From: Acanthochromis polyacanthus
Lineage: Eukaryota > Chordata > Actinopteri > Pomacentridae
Assembly: GCF_021347895.1 (NCBI RefSeq)
Contig: NC_067118.1
Location: forward strand, 43,614,755-43,678,754
Direction: 5' to 3'
DNA: 64,000 bases
Positions 12,901 through 24,366 of the stretch are shown one piece after another (the first letter of the stretch is position 1; every line of letters begins with the position of its first letter). The position numbers and the translations under genes are program-made. The notes below the pieces were generated by a model that was not told the origin of the DNA, made no database searches, and saw nothing but the letters and a program-made list of their open reading frames with translations.

Positions 12901-15900
12901 TAGCGCTGTAAAAAAGGACTTGGACACAAAGTAGGAATTTGGACAAAGAAACCTTTAAAAGGAGAACTATTTGGGCACAAAGTGGTATATTTGGTGGAAT
13001 AAACCTCAAACCTGCAGAACTGCATGCAGTGATTAATCAGAGCAGATTATGGAGACATATTTAAAATATAAATACTAAAATATGTACATTATGTGGCGGC
13101 ACCATTTTTTTTCCAGCATTGGAGAAACGCTGGACCTGTTTCTGCCAAATACGTAATCAAACACATGTATTTATTGATTTCATTTAGTATTTTTTAATGA
13201 TTACTGGGAGTATAGCTGCATAAAACAGCTCTAAGTTCTCTCTACATCTATCCACAGTTGTTCTGTTTCCATAGAGATGCAGGATTTTATCCTGTAATGA
13301 AAAACGAACCCACAGGGAGGAAAAATGTGACGGGAACAGAAAACTCTGGTGATAATATATCAGTGGTGTGTTTCCAGCCCCGGTAGAGCAGATAAGAATG
13401 AACAATCCTTCATCTACCTGGTTGTCCTTGAGCTCTGCGATATCTGCAACCACCAGAGACTCCATGAACTTCACCCGGTCTCTGCCGTGGACTTTGGTCT
13501 GACGGAGAAGAAACGAAGATAAACCCGTCAGCGGTCTGACATTTATAGTGGTACCTGTTGGAGAAACTCTTAGTCCTTGATAGTTTGCTGTATGTTTCCT
13601 GGTGTTCTAATGACACAGAGTCTGAAGAGGTAAACCGGTCAGAAGGTAGGCTGGATGGAGGTTTATTTGGCTGCTAATCAGTGTCAGACGTTAAAAGAAA
13701 AAAGACGAATAGAATGAAGGGTCTGGCAGACAGATGCAAAGGTGTGACACCAAAAGGTGAGAGGGGTGACAGAAGCAGTAAAAGGAGTGCTATCCTTCAT
13801 CCTCTGGTCTCTGACCTGCAGCATGTGGCTGACGTCGAAGATGGAGCAGTGTTCTCTGGTGTGCATGTGTGAGGAGATGTGGCTGTCTTTGTACTGCACC
13901 GGCAAACTCCAGCCGGAAAACTCCACCATCTTCCCTCCCTGCTGCCGGTGGAAGTCGAACAGAGGAGTCTTCTTCAGAGCAGCCTGAGGGAAGAGAAAGC
14001 ACAGAGACGGAAAACACACAGAGAACACAGCAATCACTGATAACATACTGGAAGGAACCTCACCTATCGGGCTGTGGACTCATTCCTGCACTAATATTGG
14101 ATTACAGTCGTCTAGATTATATTTTCCAGTTTTCTGCTCTTTTAATGCATTTTAAAGTAATAAGTACAGTTCTAACACTGACTGAATCCACAGCAGTCAA
14201 ACTACAGCTGCTCCTCTAATATCTCTAATATCTCTAATATCTCTAATATCTCTGGGACAAACTGCACCACAACACGACAATAAAAACGTCAGTTTGTTCT
14301 AGGGCTGGGCAAAAAATCGATTTGATCGATTTATCGAATTTGTTGCTAAAAAAGATTTTTATTTTGCAAACTCGAGTTTTCCCCCCGCTGTTTTCCGGCA
14401 TCTTTCGCTTTCCGTCCGCCCATTCCTCGTGGGCTTCCGTAGCGCGGTGTGACACAGCCCCCTTCCCCGTGGCAGCGGCAGCATGTAACAGAGAACTCAT
14501 TCAAAAGAAAGGCACAGCTAACTCAATCATTTGGAACTGGTTCGGTTTTGATGCTTCAGACGAACAACAGACAAAGCCTCGCTGCAAAGTATGTTTAAAA
14601 CTTCAGTGTACCGCCGGCGGTACACTTCCTACTTTGCATAGGAGTTTCAAGAATGTCTGACGGCTCCAAACGCGATTATACAAACACTATACACCGATGG
14701 AAAGCTTAGATTCTCACGAATCCGCCGGTATAAACCACTTTCAGATGCGATTACCACAGCGGGTGAGAAAAACACATTTGTCCGACAAACAACGAATATC
14801 CATCCATCCGTTCTCTATACACGGCTTCAACGCACACAGCGCGACTCACATTTCCGGGTTTATTATTACACACAGAAAAAAAGATTCCACAAAAAACGGC
14901 CAAAATCCAACCTTTTACATCCAGATGACACAAGCCAGTAAACTATTTTGTCCAAAACATGTCCTGAAGTTGGTATAAAATCCACGAATCGGTCGTTTTC
15001 AAGAAAATGCACCTCGCGATGCCCGTCCAATATTCCCTGTATTTCTCGTCATATTTTTTTATTTACAAATAGAATATTAGCGATTTTTTGAACTGAAAAC
15101 GGCTGGAATTGACTGCAGCTGTTGAAAGTGTTAGATGCAAGGTACGTTGTACCCAGTCGCAAGTATTTCGCCGATGTGGCGCTGCCTCACCTGTACAATA
15201 CCACTCGGCAAAAGATCCGCAACGAGCTGGAGGAGGTGGCCGGACAATGCAGCCGTACATGAGTCTCACAGCGCAACGACAGCTGGACCATGCACAGCAT
15301 CTGCCTCCAGACAGCATATTTCCCCGATTACCACACCGGTGAAATAATTGCCCACGGATTAAAAGATGCTCTCAGTTCCTGGGGAAATTGTTGAATTACA
15401 GAGCCTCATTAACTTGTTCATTAAATTGTTTACATGCGTTTTTTTTATTCTGAGGACAATTACAGCAATAAAGTTACTTTTGACAGTATATCTGATGTCT
15501 GCAGTAATTTTTAAGTGCATTGAAAGAAAAAATCGAAAATCGAATCGAAACTCGAATTTTTCTTTAAAAAATCGGAGATATTTTTTTAGACCAAATCGTC
15601 CAGCCCTAGTTTGTTCAGTCTAGTTGTAATTCTGATCGTCTCAGCGTCATTTAAAGCTCGGTCTCCTCTCCAGTGGTGATAATCGGTCAGAGCTGCTGCT
15701 TTATCACAATGATTTGGCGTCAGGTTTCAGTGCTCTGTGTTCCTTCATTACATAACTACAGACCTATAAACATCTGGGAACAGATCTGAGACAGTACTGC
15801 CATCATCCTCCTGTCCAAATAACGAGGAAACAGCTGATCAATGCTGGGAAAGGAAAAAATAAAAGTAAATGAACAAACGTTGTCCAACAGCTCATGTCCT

Positions 15901-17616
15901 GAGTGGAAATCTGGGGACTGATGGGATTCTTCTTCTTCTGTGTTTTTTTTATTTCTAGATGTGGAAAGGCCTTTAAAATGCTAAAAATGTTTAAAAATGC
16001 TGCAGACTGTGAAGAATTCAGTCTGATATTAATCAGTTATAAAATGATTTAATCTGTCCTGATTCCAACCTTTAGATTCAGTCTCTCCTAAATACATTCT
16101 GATTATGGGCTTGGTTTTTGATATTTTAAATGTTCAGTCGCTGTTTGGACACAGAAACGAGGAATAGAACTCCAGAGAATGAAGGCTTAGCAGGTCGATT
16201 ATTTAGACAGATGTTAATGTGTGTTTTTTTCCAACCGCTGGATCTAAAAATCATTTGCTCCCCCCTGTTCCCCACTCCTAAGAATGAGAACATACAAACA
16301 GGCGACAAATTAAAGGAAAACCAGCATAAATCACTTTTAGATAATCTATGAGTCAGTTTCACGTCTGAATGAGAACCTCGGGCACTTCAATGTAAAAAAG
16401 CAGCAGTCTGACGGAGTCGACCTTTCAACCTGCACAGGTATAAACTGCATCACAGAAACAGATTGTGAAGTGATTTTAGGAAGATTTTTCCACATTTCAG
16501 CATCAATATTTGTCTAAAAAACATCACAGGGAGCCAAAAAAGATGATTTTACCTTTCTATTCCAAACTGAACCGTGCAGAAAAATGAAATTTTACAGAGA
16601 TAAAAACGTCTTACATAAATGAGAGATGAATATAATCTGTACTTTTTTACACACAGGACACTAACAGGAGCTGAGTTCAGTTTGTAGGAATCTCTCCTGT
16701 GAGTTTATTTATTACCTGCAGCACAGTTTTCCTTTAATCTGTCCCCTGTTTGGACCAAAGAACTGAAGGATTCATTGTTAGAAAAGATTCATTTTTCTCC
16801 TCCTCAGCTGGGATAAGGAGGAACAGAACAAATGTGTCAGCCATAAGATCACATCTTTCACAGGTTTACAGCTCTGGTGACGGGATTTTCTGCTCTTTCT
16901 GTTCTGACTGCTGAACTTAGAACCCAAACTGTAGGGTTCTAAAGGTCATCAGAGAGCAGAAATGCATTGTGGGACACGAGTCCAAAGTCAGCCGTTTGTC
17001 TGAAGGAGCAGAAGAAAAGCTTTCTGTGATAGAAAGTCCTTTAGTTAGAGCTACAACTGTTGGGTTTTAGTGTTCAGCTCATGTTTCAGTCTGCAGACGA
17101 TCAGAGTAATAAACAGCAGATTAGATTCAGTCACTGCTTTAATAAAATCATCTCAGCTCAGTGACACCAGAGGACAGATGTTCAGGAGGACAGATGTTCT
17201 TTATGTCTGCATGAATCCGCTGCTGCTGGGACGCTTTCATTTACCATCCAGTCATTCTGCAGCACAAATATGTTCATTTTAAATAAAATCCTGGGACTAA
17301 AATGAGGCAGAATTCATATTAAAGTCACTACTGGAGACAAATCACAGAAGATAATAAGATTTAAAAGACTATAAAGTAGGATAACGTCGACATGAACGCT
17401 CTGCTGCTGTTAAATCAGATCTTTCTAAATGATCGTCCTCCTCCAGGCAGAAAGCATGTGTTATGGCGACATTAGTCCTCCTACCTCTGAACCAGAAGCC
17501 TGCCTCTGCTGCTGCCTCCTGCCCGGACCCGCGGCCCCGCAGCCCCGCAGCCCGTCCCTGGAAGCCCGCAGCCGGAGCACCGAGCCCCCGGTCCTCACCG
17601 TCATCCCAGCCCACAT
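6975..17616 (-). CDS. amt: Aminomethyltransferase, glycine cleavage T protein, mitochondrial
   Basis: AMT is the tetrahydrofolate-dependent T protein of the mitochondrial glycine cleavage system: it releases ammonia from the aminomethyl-lipoyl H protein and makes 5,10-methylene-THF. Nine exons, in transcript order: 17616-17485, 13983-13816, 13498-13418, 12267-12136, 12063-11985, 11806-11661, 9613-9433, 9235-9080, 7150-6975. All have GT..AG introns and the phases agree, giving 416 residues (human is about 403). Residues 1-44 are Arg-rich with few acids, a good mitochondrial presequence. The folate-binding GCV_T domain follows, with FDVSHMLQ (conserved Asp at residue 94), SNAGC and [14 protein letters not shown]. 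The C-terminal beta-barrel domain spans [13 protein letters not shown] and the end [13 protein letters not shown]. The chosen ATG (17616) starts a plausible presequence; an in-frame ATG at 17712 would add an acidic 32-residue extension and is less likely. Intron 4 is only 72 bp. Identity is secure. Confidence 0.96.
7318..7686 (+). mobile_element. tRNA-derived SINE, copy 2 (amt intron 8)
   Basis: It has the same head (A-box-like TAGTGGTTAGCA, B box GGTTCCAATCC), body and GATGGATGGAT tail as the copies at 3881 and 31107. It lies in the intron between the last two amt exons, antisense to the gene. Confidence 0.8.
7687..9079. other. Remainder of amt intron 8
   Basis: No gene or clear repeat seen. 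The sequence is AT-rich with short meaningless open frames on both strands. Confidence 0.6.
9614..11660. other. amt intron 6
   Basis: Mostly unremarkable AT-rich intron. At 11076-11117 it has GTACGTCGCTTTGGATAAAA followed by GCGTCTGATAAATGA, the 3' tail of a fish LINE or its dependent SINE; the same tail ends the LINE fragment at 53.4 kb. Confidence 0.6.
12064..12135 (-). other. amt: 72-bp amt intron 4, stop-free and frame-preserving
   Basis: The donor (ATGAAG|GTCAGT) and acceptor (TGTGTTTCAG|GCC) are good. Removal joins ..DSAHMK to ARLAEF.., which aligns with the ungapped human region. The 72 bases contain no stop in the coding frame, so retention would insert 24 residues and leave the rest of the protein in frame. 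Confidence 0.85.
12520..12908. mobile_element. Palindromic Tc1/mariner-type MITE
   Basis: The ends CAGCGGTATGCAAAAGTCTG and CAGACTTCTGCATAGCGCTG are inverted repeats and are flanked by TA on both sides (12518-12519, 12909-12910). The inversion extends far inward: CATCATGTAGCAGACGAACA near 12610 matches TGTTCGTCTGCTACATGATG near 12798, so most of the element could fold into one hairpin. No transposase frame remains. It lies in amt intron 3. Confidence 0.85.
14220..14253. repeat. Short tandem repeat, 9-bp unit
   Basis: About four copies of ATCTCTAAT in amt intron 1, just left of the hAT element. Confidence 0.85.
14300..15608 (+). mobile_element. Decayed hAT transposon with BED-finger remnant
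   Basis: An 8-bp target duplication (GTTTGTTC at 14292-14299 and 15609-15616) encloses ends TAGGGCTGGGC and (rightmost) CCAGCCCTA, the hallmark of the hAT superfamily. Inside, on the plus strand, are coding fossils of a ZBED-type transposase: [20 protein letters not shown] (BED zinc finger, about 14529-14598) and, near 15130-15340, [19 protein letters not shown] sequence and LEEVAG, then PYMSLTA in another frame. Frameshifts and large internal loss make it inactive. It occupies amt intron 1. Confidence 0.85.
15617..17484. other. Rest of amt intron 1
   Basis: No gene, RNA or recognisable repeat. AT-rich, with scattered short open frames that show no conservation-like features. Confidence 0.6.
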
Positions 17617-17730
17617 GATGCACCTCAAAGTCCCGCTGCGGCTCTCTGACTCCCGCTGCCCGGACAGAGGGGGGAAGTCTGGAAAGTCTCCGGACTTCTG
17701 GCAAAAACACATGGAGGAAGAAGCAAAGCC
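17490..17730 (-). promoter_or_regulatory. amt: CpG-rich amt first exon and promoter region
   Basis: A short G+C- and CpG-rich island covers amt exon 1 and about 100 bp upstream of its ATG, in otherwise AT-rich DNA. This is typical of a housekeeping promoter. No TATA box was recognised and the transcription start is not placed. Confidence 0.5.
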
Positions 17731-20383
17731 TTGTGGGAAATGTAGTTAAAGTGGTTTATATCAGCTGTGATGGCTGGTTGGAGGAATTAATTCACTCACA
17801 CTGAAACATATGAAAGAATCAGATAATTAGCACAATAAACACATTTAATGTTAATAAATTTAATCTGGACCACAGAATAATTAAACCACAAAAGGGAATC
17901 TCAGAACATTTTCCAAACATCTCAAATACATGTTTGGAACCACAATTCTTTAATTATCAGTGTTTTTTAAATTAATTAATCAGATAAATTTGCATAATGT
18001 ACAATATTTTAAGGCTCCAGTCACATTTCCACTCACTGTGGTTTCATTTTTCACTGAAATATAAAATCCTGCAGTTCTGTGAAGTAGAGGAACCAGAAAT
18101 GTGCTCTGTATTAAATAAAATTTAAATATTTAAATATTTTACTTTTATTAAACCAATAATTGATTTATTGCCTGATTTTGAGAGGGTCAAACTGCAGTTT
18201 TTTTGGCTGATTTTCCATGTAAATAATCTGTAAACTGTAATATTGATCTTTTTTTCATCCATAAATCCTCCAGTCCTTCGTCCTTCTCCAGAGCAGCTCT
18301 AACAGCTCACATATCTGAGTTTGTGAAGCTTCTGAGGTGTTTCTGTTCACATAAAGTCCTGACTGTTTGTCCTGTCTGCCCGTCATGAGTCATGCTCTGG
18401 ATAATTATAACCCGAGTCCAGCTGCTATTTCAGGCTGTTTGGAGGCTTCATTCCCTGTGAGTGTCCGGGGCAGCTGGCCGGATAAACCAGAACATGGTAC
18501 TGATGAGGAGCAGCTCTCTGAGGAACAAACTCCACTTTTCTTAGTTTCTCTAGACAACAATGACAGTTTGGATGCATCAGGAGCTCAGTGGATCATTTCT
18601 GCAGCTCTGGAGAACTTCTGAGGACGTTTATCTGGCTTTATGGAAGCTCTAAATGTTCTGGAAATCACAGGTCAGAAGACGAGGAGAACGACTGACTGAA
18701 GAAACAGGAATAAAACAGAAGCAGCTTCTGTTCCTTAGAGGAGGTAGGAGGAGATAAACCTGCTGTGGTTTGTCTATAAATCAGAACCACAGTAAATCAT
18801 GTTTCATTCATTTTCTCAGCTTCAGATGTTATTTTACACCTGATTAAAATATAAAACAATCATCTGTTCTTTGGACTCTAATAATAGATAAATCAGCTGC
18901 TTGTCTTTCTGTTTCTGAGCCTCATGTGATGAATTCTTTCATTCTCTGCATTATTTCAGCTATAAAACATCCTCCATGTTCCAGAGCTTCATCTCTCTTC
19001 ATTAACTCTCTTTATTATTATTTATTATGAACTATTCCAGCTGCATGATGCGTTTTATTCCCAGTCTAACTGATCTATCTTCAGTCCTCAACCTCCCAGT
19101 TATTCAGAGATTCTTCCCTCATCTACAGTTGGATGGACAAACTCTCCATGTGTGGATGAGTTCACAGCAGATGGAAACGTTCTTCAGAAGCTCTCATCAG
19201 CTGTTTGACTTCTGCTTGTTCATGAAACTGGACTAAAGTCGTCGGTAAACGAGGATCAGATCAGGATTATTCACGGACTCAAACTTCTGAACTTTCTGAG
19301 CTGGACGTGTTTGAATGAATGTTATCTTTAAAAAAAACAGAATTAGTCCATTTATAGGCAGCAGAATCAGTAAAAAGTGAAAGACCTGTTCTTCTGATCT
19401 TCAGCTTCTGTTCACTAATCCCAGATAGCAAAAGATGTTAAATCAATGTTGAATTAGGGTTAAGAAGGTTGAATTGTGGTTACGGTTGAAGACTGATGGT
19501 TGGATCAACGTTGATTCAACAACATTTTGTCAACATTGAAGTTTGTGTTTAAAAGATACCATTGAATCTACGTTGTATTTTGGTTTAATTAAAATGTTTG
19601 ACAGGTCAATGTTTAATTAATGTTGAATCTATGTTTGCAAACATGTAATCTATGTAAGCAAACGTTGACTCAACATTTTATCAACCTTGCGCTTTCTGTA
19701 TAATTTCTACGTTAGGTCTCAACATAGATTCAACATTGATTCACCCATAGTTTGCTATCTGGGCTGTTCTGTCAGGAAACATAAATTCATCTGAATCCCT
19801 TTACGTGTGTTAGTTAAAAACATTACAGATAATTCACTGTTTGGTTAAAAACGTCTTCAATCAGTAAAAACTCAGCTGTGATCAGCAGCAACGTGACGAA
19901 GATCAGAGACCAGGAGGAGACCTGATTAAATGTAAAATATCTTCAGTTTGTAGATCCATCATTTCATTTTTATCTCTGTAACACCTGAGCCCAGGAAAAA
20001 TAGAAAAAGGTTTTTTTTATACAGGATTTTGAAAAATCAAAGCTAAAAAGTTTCTCCCAAAGTGGCAAAAAGAAAGATAAAAAAATCAAGATGCAAGAAA
20101 CCAATAAAAACACATCATCTGGAAACAGCAGAAACAGAATTAATGAAGAAATGAAGTTAGAGGGTCAGAGATGATCCACAGAGTTACAGAGTTCAGACGG
20201 TTCATGTGGATGTTCAGACGTGTTTTAGGATGTCGTCCTTTTAAACCACCAGACATTAAACACCTCCTGATCCTTTACCTCCTCTCAGGTTAAAGAAAAC
20301 TTGAAGGTGGAGACCAGCTGGACGTCCTTTAAACCATCAGATAAAAACATCTAATCGTTTATTTCCTCTCAGGCTGGTGAAGG
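17731..20383. other. Intergenic region between amt and lsmem2
   Basis: The two genes diverge here, so both promoters should lie in this 2.7 kb. Apart from the MITE at 19420-19763 I see no gene or strong motif. Confidence 0.6.
19420..19763. mobile_element. MITE with CCCAGATAGCAAA ends
   Basis: CCCAGATAGCAAA at the left and TTTGCTATCTGGG at the right are exact inverted repeats. The interior consists of diverged GTTGAATC/AACATTGATTCAAC words and has no coding sequence. No convincing target duplication was seen, so the superfamily is not assigned. Confidence 0.75.
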
Positions 20384-21990
20384 ATGTCGAGGCCTCCGTC
20401 CTCCCAGACCACTCCTCAGTCCTACAGAGTCAGCGACAGAGATCTGACCGAGATAGAGCTGCACTCTGTGGACTCCATCAGCGACCTGCACCGGACGCAC
20501 TACGAACACAAAGGTACACACACAACCTGAACACACAACAACAAAGGTACACACACAACCTGAACACACAACAACAAAGGTACACACACAACCTGAACAC
20601 ACAACAACAAAGGTACACACACAACCTGAACACACAACAACAAAGGTACACACACAACCTGAACACACAACAACAAAGGTACACACACAACCTGAACACA
20701 CAACAACAAAGGTACACACACAACCTGAACACACAACAACAAAGGTACACACACAACCTGAACACACTACGAACACAAAGGTACACACACAACCTGAACA
20801 CACAACAACAAAGGTACACACACAACCTGAACACACAACAACAAAGGTACACACACAACCTGAACACACAACAACAAAGGTACACACACAACCTGAACAC
20901 ACAACAACAAAGGTACACACACAACCTGAACACACAACAACAAAGGTACACACACAACCTGAACACACAACAACAAAGGTACACACACAACCTGAACACA
21001 CAACAACAAAGGTACACACACAACCTGAACACACAACAACAAAGGTACACACACAACCTGAACGCAGTTACAAATGTACTGTATAATGACAATAAAGCAT
21101 ACTCTATTCTATTCTATTCTAAACGTACCCTCTGACAGTGTGTCTCCTTCCAGGGATGAGGCCTCCTCGTCCGGCCTACACTCCGTCTCCAAACGGGAAC
21201 GTTTTCCCGGCTGACATGACAGCTGTCAATCAAAGAGGACGTCCAATCAGCAGTCAGTGGCAGACCCGCCTCCAGGACATGTTGACTCCATCGTCCTCCA
21301 GAGCGTATATTATGGGATGTGCTATCATCACCCTGCTGCTGCTGACCGTGCTGCTCATCTTCTACTTTATAGGTGAGAAGTGTTCAGTAGTTCAGCCCCA
21401 TGTGTCCTGGATGTTAATAAACTACATGTAGTTCGTATCTACGCTGTTATCCATCAGTAAGTTGTGTTCTTATCGCTTTAAGCTAAACCAGGTAAATGTG
21501 AGAACAGGATACTGCTTGATAGCGAATATTAACATTAATTTGGTAACTTGCAGCTGAGGATGTTAGACATCAGTACATCTACTCCAGTGAAGGTCTGGTC
21601 CTCACAGTGAAGCATGGATGTGGCTAAAGAACGTGATGTTCTGACTAAAGGAATCCACAGGAGAGCAAGATTCCATCCTGACAACCATCCAGAGAACCAC
21701 ACAGGAAGGAAAAAGAGAAAACTGTCAAAACAGGATTTTCCATCATTTCACATTGTAATGGACCAGCGTGTTACTGAGCAGTGTGTGACTGAATCTGGAT
21801 GAACTCGTGTTTATTCCTCTTTATTTATTCCTCTTTCTTTGTTCCAGTCCATCAGGGCGGTCTGATCCGGACTCTGACTGAAGCTGTGAAGCAGAAAGAA
21901 GCTGCAGCGTCTGAATTATCGCTGCTGATCCAAGAACTCCAGAGTCTGAGGCTGAACCTGACGTCCATCAGAGGACATGAGAGGACATGA
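20384..21990 (+). CDS. lsmem2: Probable leucine-rich single-pass membrane protein 2
   Basis: Three exons: 20384-20513, 21154-21372 and 21848-21990. Phases match and they encode 163 residues. The cytosol-type N-terminus holds a conserved-looking EIELHSVDSISDLHRT block (about 23-38) and a Pro/Ser-rich segment. Residues about 95-116 (YIMGCAIITLLLLTVLLIFY) are a strong transmembrane helix. The C-terminus (about 120-163) is Leu/Glu/Lys-rich, ends in LQSLRLNLTSIRG and looks like a short amphipathic or coiled helix. This layout and length fit LSMEM2, which in human lies close to NAA80, as here. The family assignment rests on recall of that layout and on synteny, not on an alignment. Function in the family is little known. 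The first intron begins with a 33-bp minisatellite that copies the exon 1 splice donor. Confidence 0.65.
20514..21063 (+). repeat. 33-bp minisatellite built on the lsmem2 exon 1 donor, about 17 copies
   Basis: The unit is GTACACACACAACCTGAACA followed by CACAACAACAAAG. The first unit starts at the first intron base, and each boundary repeats AAAG|GTACAC, the real donor. Unit 8 ends CACTACGAACACAAAG (20765-20780), identical to the last 16 bases of exon 1. One plus-strand frame is open through the whole array (RYTHNLNTQQQ per unit), but it is not the lsmem2 frame. Confidence 0.95.
21064..21120 (+). repeat. Retroelement tail fragment with (TTCTA)n
   Basis: TGTACTGTATAATGACAATA followed by AAGCATACTCTATTC repeats resembles the 3' end of a fish non-LTR element with its ATTCT-type microsatellite. 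It directly abuts the minisatellite. The tail alone is present. Confidence 0.4.
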
Positions 21991-22485
21991 GGACAGAAGC
22001 AGACGTGGACTGGACATAGATGAGCTTCATATGGGACGGAGATCTGTGGGAGTTTCTGGATGAAACATGTCATTAGGAAGGTTTCTGAAACTCTATCCTG
22101 CAGGTTGGATTAGCAGTTCTTTTAGTCTGGATGATGGTTTTACCTTCCTGACATGTTTCCTCTACGTCTGCTGTCCTCAGAGGACGAGGACAAGAACAAG
22201 GCTGTAGAACAGAAGACCAACCAGACAGGAACATTCTCCTCAGATGTTTTTAGGTAAAACAGAGGCTGGACGTTTTTATTTAATGATGGATCCTTTTTCC
22301 AACTGTTCAGTTTCTACCTTTCTTTCTTTCTAGACGTAATGGAAACACGTCAGCGATGTAAAACCATCGTCCTCATGAACTTTATCAGATAAAAGAGCTG
22401 CTAGTTGAACAGAAGAAAACGACAGAATGAACGTTATGAATCTGCTGAATCCTGTCAGGTGATTCTATGAATGAACTTTATATTT

Positions 22486-22491
22486 AATAAA
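22486..22491 (+). terminator. lsmem2: lsmem2 candidate polyadenylation signal
   Basis: AATAAA about 500 nt past the stop codon, the first good signal downstream on the plus strand. Confidence 0.4.
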
Positions 22492-22992
22492 ATCTCTGGT
22501 ATTAAGGCACGTTATTAATAAAAATCTATGATTTAAACTTACTGTGTGTTATAAACTGTACCAGCTGTTTCTGTATTGAGCCATAAAGATTTTTGTGTTG
22601 TTTATTTCTTGTGTGTTTAACTTGACCACAGTATGAAGATGACAAACACTTAAATCACATTTATGAACACACTGGGGGGTTTCAGCATGGATCTCCTAGA
22701 ATTCATAGTTAAACATGTTTCTGTGTGATTCTGTCCTATTTTTACACAGCTACTGATTTATGAAGAGCCGTTTTTAAAAGGAATAAAACCATTTCTCAGA
22801 TTCTCACAGGCAGCTGTTCTGTTGATTTCTGAAGAGAAAAATGGAACCAGCATAAATGAATTAAAGAATGAGTCAGCTGTAGGAACTAAATACACATTTA
22901 TGTGTTTGAAAGTTCTGTTTTGAAACGCTGTAATGAGGATTACTAAATAAAACGGGTTTTAGGGTTCAGGGATGTTGAAGAAATTTCTTTTA

Positions 22993-23040
22993 CAGGGATG
23001 GGATCAGCAAGTTCTGATTTTAGCGGAAAGTTGTTGACGG

Positions 23041-23071
<31 letters not shown>

Positions 23072-23217
23072 CGCAGCGACTTCCAATCACTGGGCCGTTT
23101 ACAATCGTCGTTAACAAGCTATCGTTAACGTCGTTACCATCGCGCGGGAGTATCAGCGACAATAAAGTGTTCAAACTTGTTCAAATAAATGAAATCCGCG
23201 GTAAATTCCCATCCCTG
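22993..23217. mobile_element. 225-bp MITE with an internal poly(G) tract
   Basis: CAGGGATGGGA and TCCCATCCCTG are exact inverted ends, and CTTTTA flanks both sides (22987-22992, 23218-23223). An uninterrupted run of 30 G lies at 23042-23071. The interior (CAATCACTGGGCCG, TCGTTAACGTCGTTACC) has no coding sequence. The ends look hAT-like, but the visible duplication is 6 bp, not 8. Confidence 0.75.
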
Positions 23218-23223
23218 CTTTTA

Positions 23224-24366
23224 GTGTTTGGAAGTTGTTGGATCAAATCAGACATAAAGTATGAAGGAATCAGCTGCATTTAAAGTTCTGTTCATTGTGT
23301 TATTCAGGAAATAAACCTTTAGTGGTTCCAGGATTTAAAATGAACCACAAACTGAAGGAAACCAGTGAAGGCTGGTCTGTGCAGCGACAAGAAGCAAAGC
23401 TGACATTAAACGATGAAAAATGTAAGAATAGACATGTCAGAGAAATACTCTCTTTATTTCCATTATTTTTCAGAAATGTAACAAACCTTTACAGGTTTAA
23501 TAAAGGCACATTCAGAACTCCTGGTTATCTTCACAACATCCCATAATTTAACTACAGCAGCAGATAAGAGACTTAGGTCTGATTTATGACATTATTTATT
23601 AGTCCATTGATCAGCTCAGAAACCTGACATTTGACCAAAGCAGTGATTTTATTTCTGAACATCACACCAGAAACCAGAGGAACCTGCAGACATCTGATCA
23701 TACGTTAACGCTCTCCAGAATTCTGGATGAAGTGGATCTAAAACCAACAGCTCGGATCTCCAGATATAAATTCTTAGAAGTTCTTCTTCTCTGGAACTAA
23801 AAAAATCCTCAAACCGTGAAAAACCAAATATTTAATGAGTTTAATTTCAGAACCTCTGAAGTCCTTCCTCTGTGGAGACCTGGAGCTTTAAGAGGAGTTT
23901 AAGGACCTTCTGAAGGTAGAAACTCAAAGATTCTTTTTGTTTTTAGTTTCTCTGCATCGATAAATGATTTAGCAGATTTTTTAAACCTGACAGCAGATTT
24001 TGGGGCTCCGAGGGTTAAAGAACGCTGGTTTATGATTATTTTCTGACTTTTAGTGTTCATCATCCTTCAGACTTTCCTTTCTGGTTGGACTCATGATCTC
24101 TGCTGGAACCAGAGTTCAGCTTAAAGTGACTTCAGACGTTCATGTTCTCAGACGTGGAGATAAAAGATGCAGAAAACCTGAAGTCTGATAAATAAAGACG
24201 TGACTGAAGAGGACCGAGTCTGAATGTGGAACTAAAGGTCATCCATGTTCGTGTCTTTGGTTTGACAGCAGAGAGCATCTTTCTGAAAACAACATGTGTG
24301 TGTTTTATGTGTGTATGTGTGTGTGTTTTATGTGTTTATGTGTGTGTGTTTATATGTGTGTTTTCA
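23224..24366. other. Intergenic region between lsmem2 and naa80
   Basis: The two genes converge here. No gene seen; a short degenerate (TG)n tract at about 24294-24363 lies just past the naa80 stop, in its 3' untranslated region. Confidence 0.6.

Noticed and set aside
17369..17710. amt start at the upstream in-frame ATG (17712)
   Set aside because: It would put an acidic segment before the basic presequence and spoil a normal mitochondrial targeting peptide; ATG at 17616 fits better.
20369..21135. Cys/Val-rich or THNLNTQQQ-repeat proteins over the 33-bp array
   Set aside because: Frames on both strands arise from the minisatellite in lsmem2 intron 1; neither is the lsmem2 frame.
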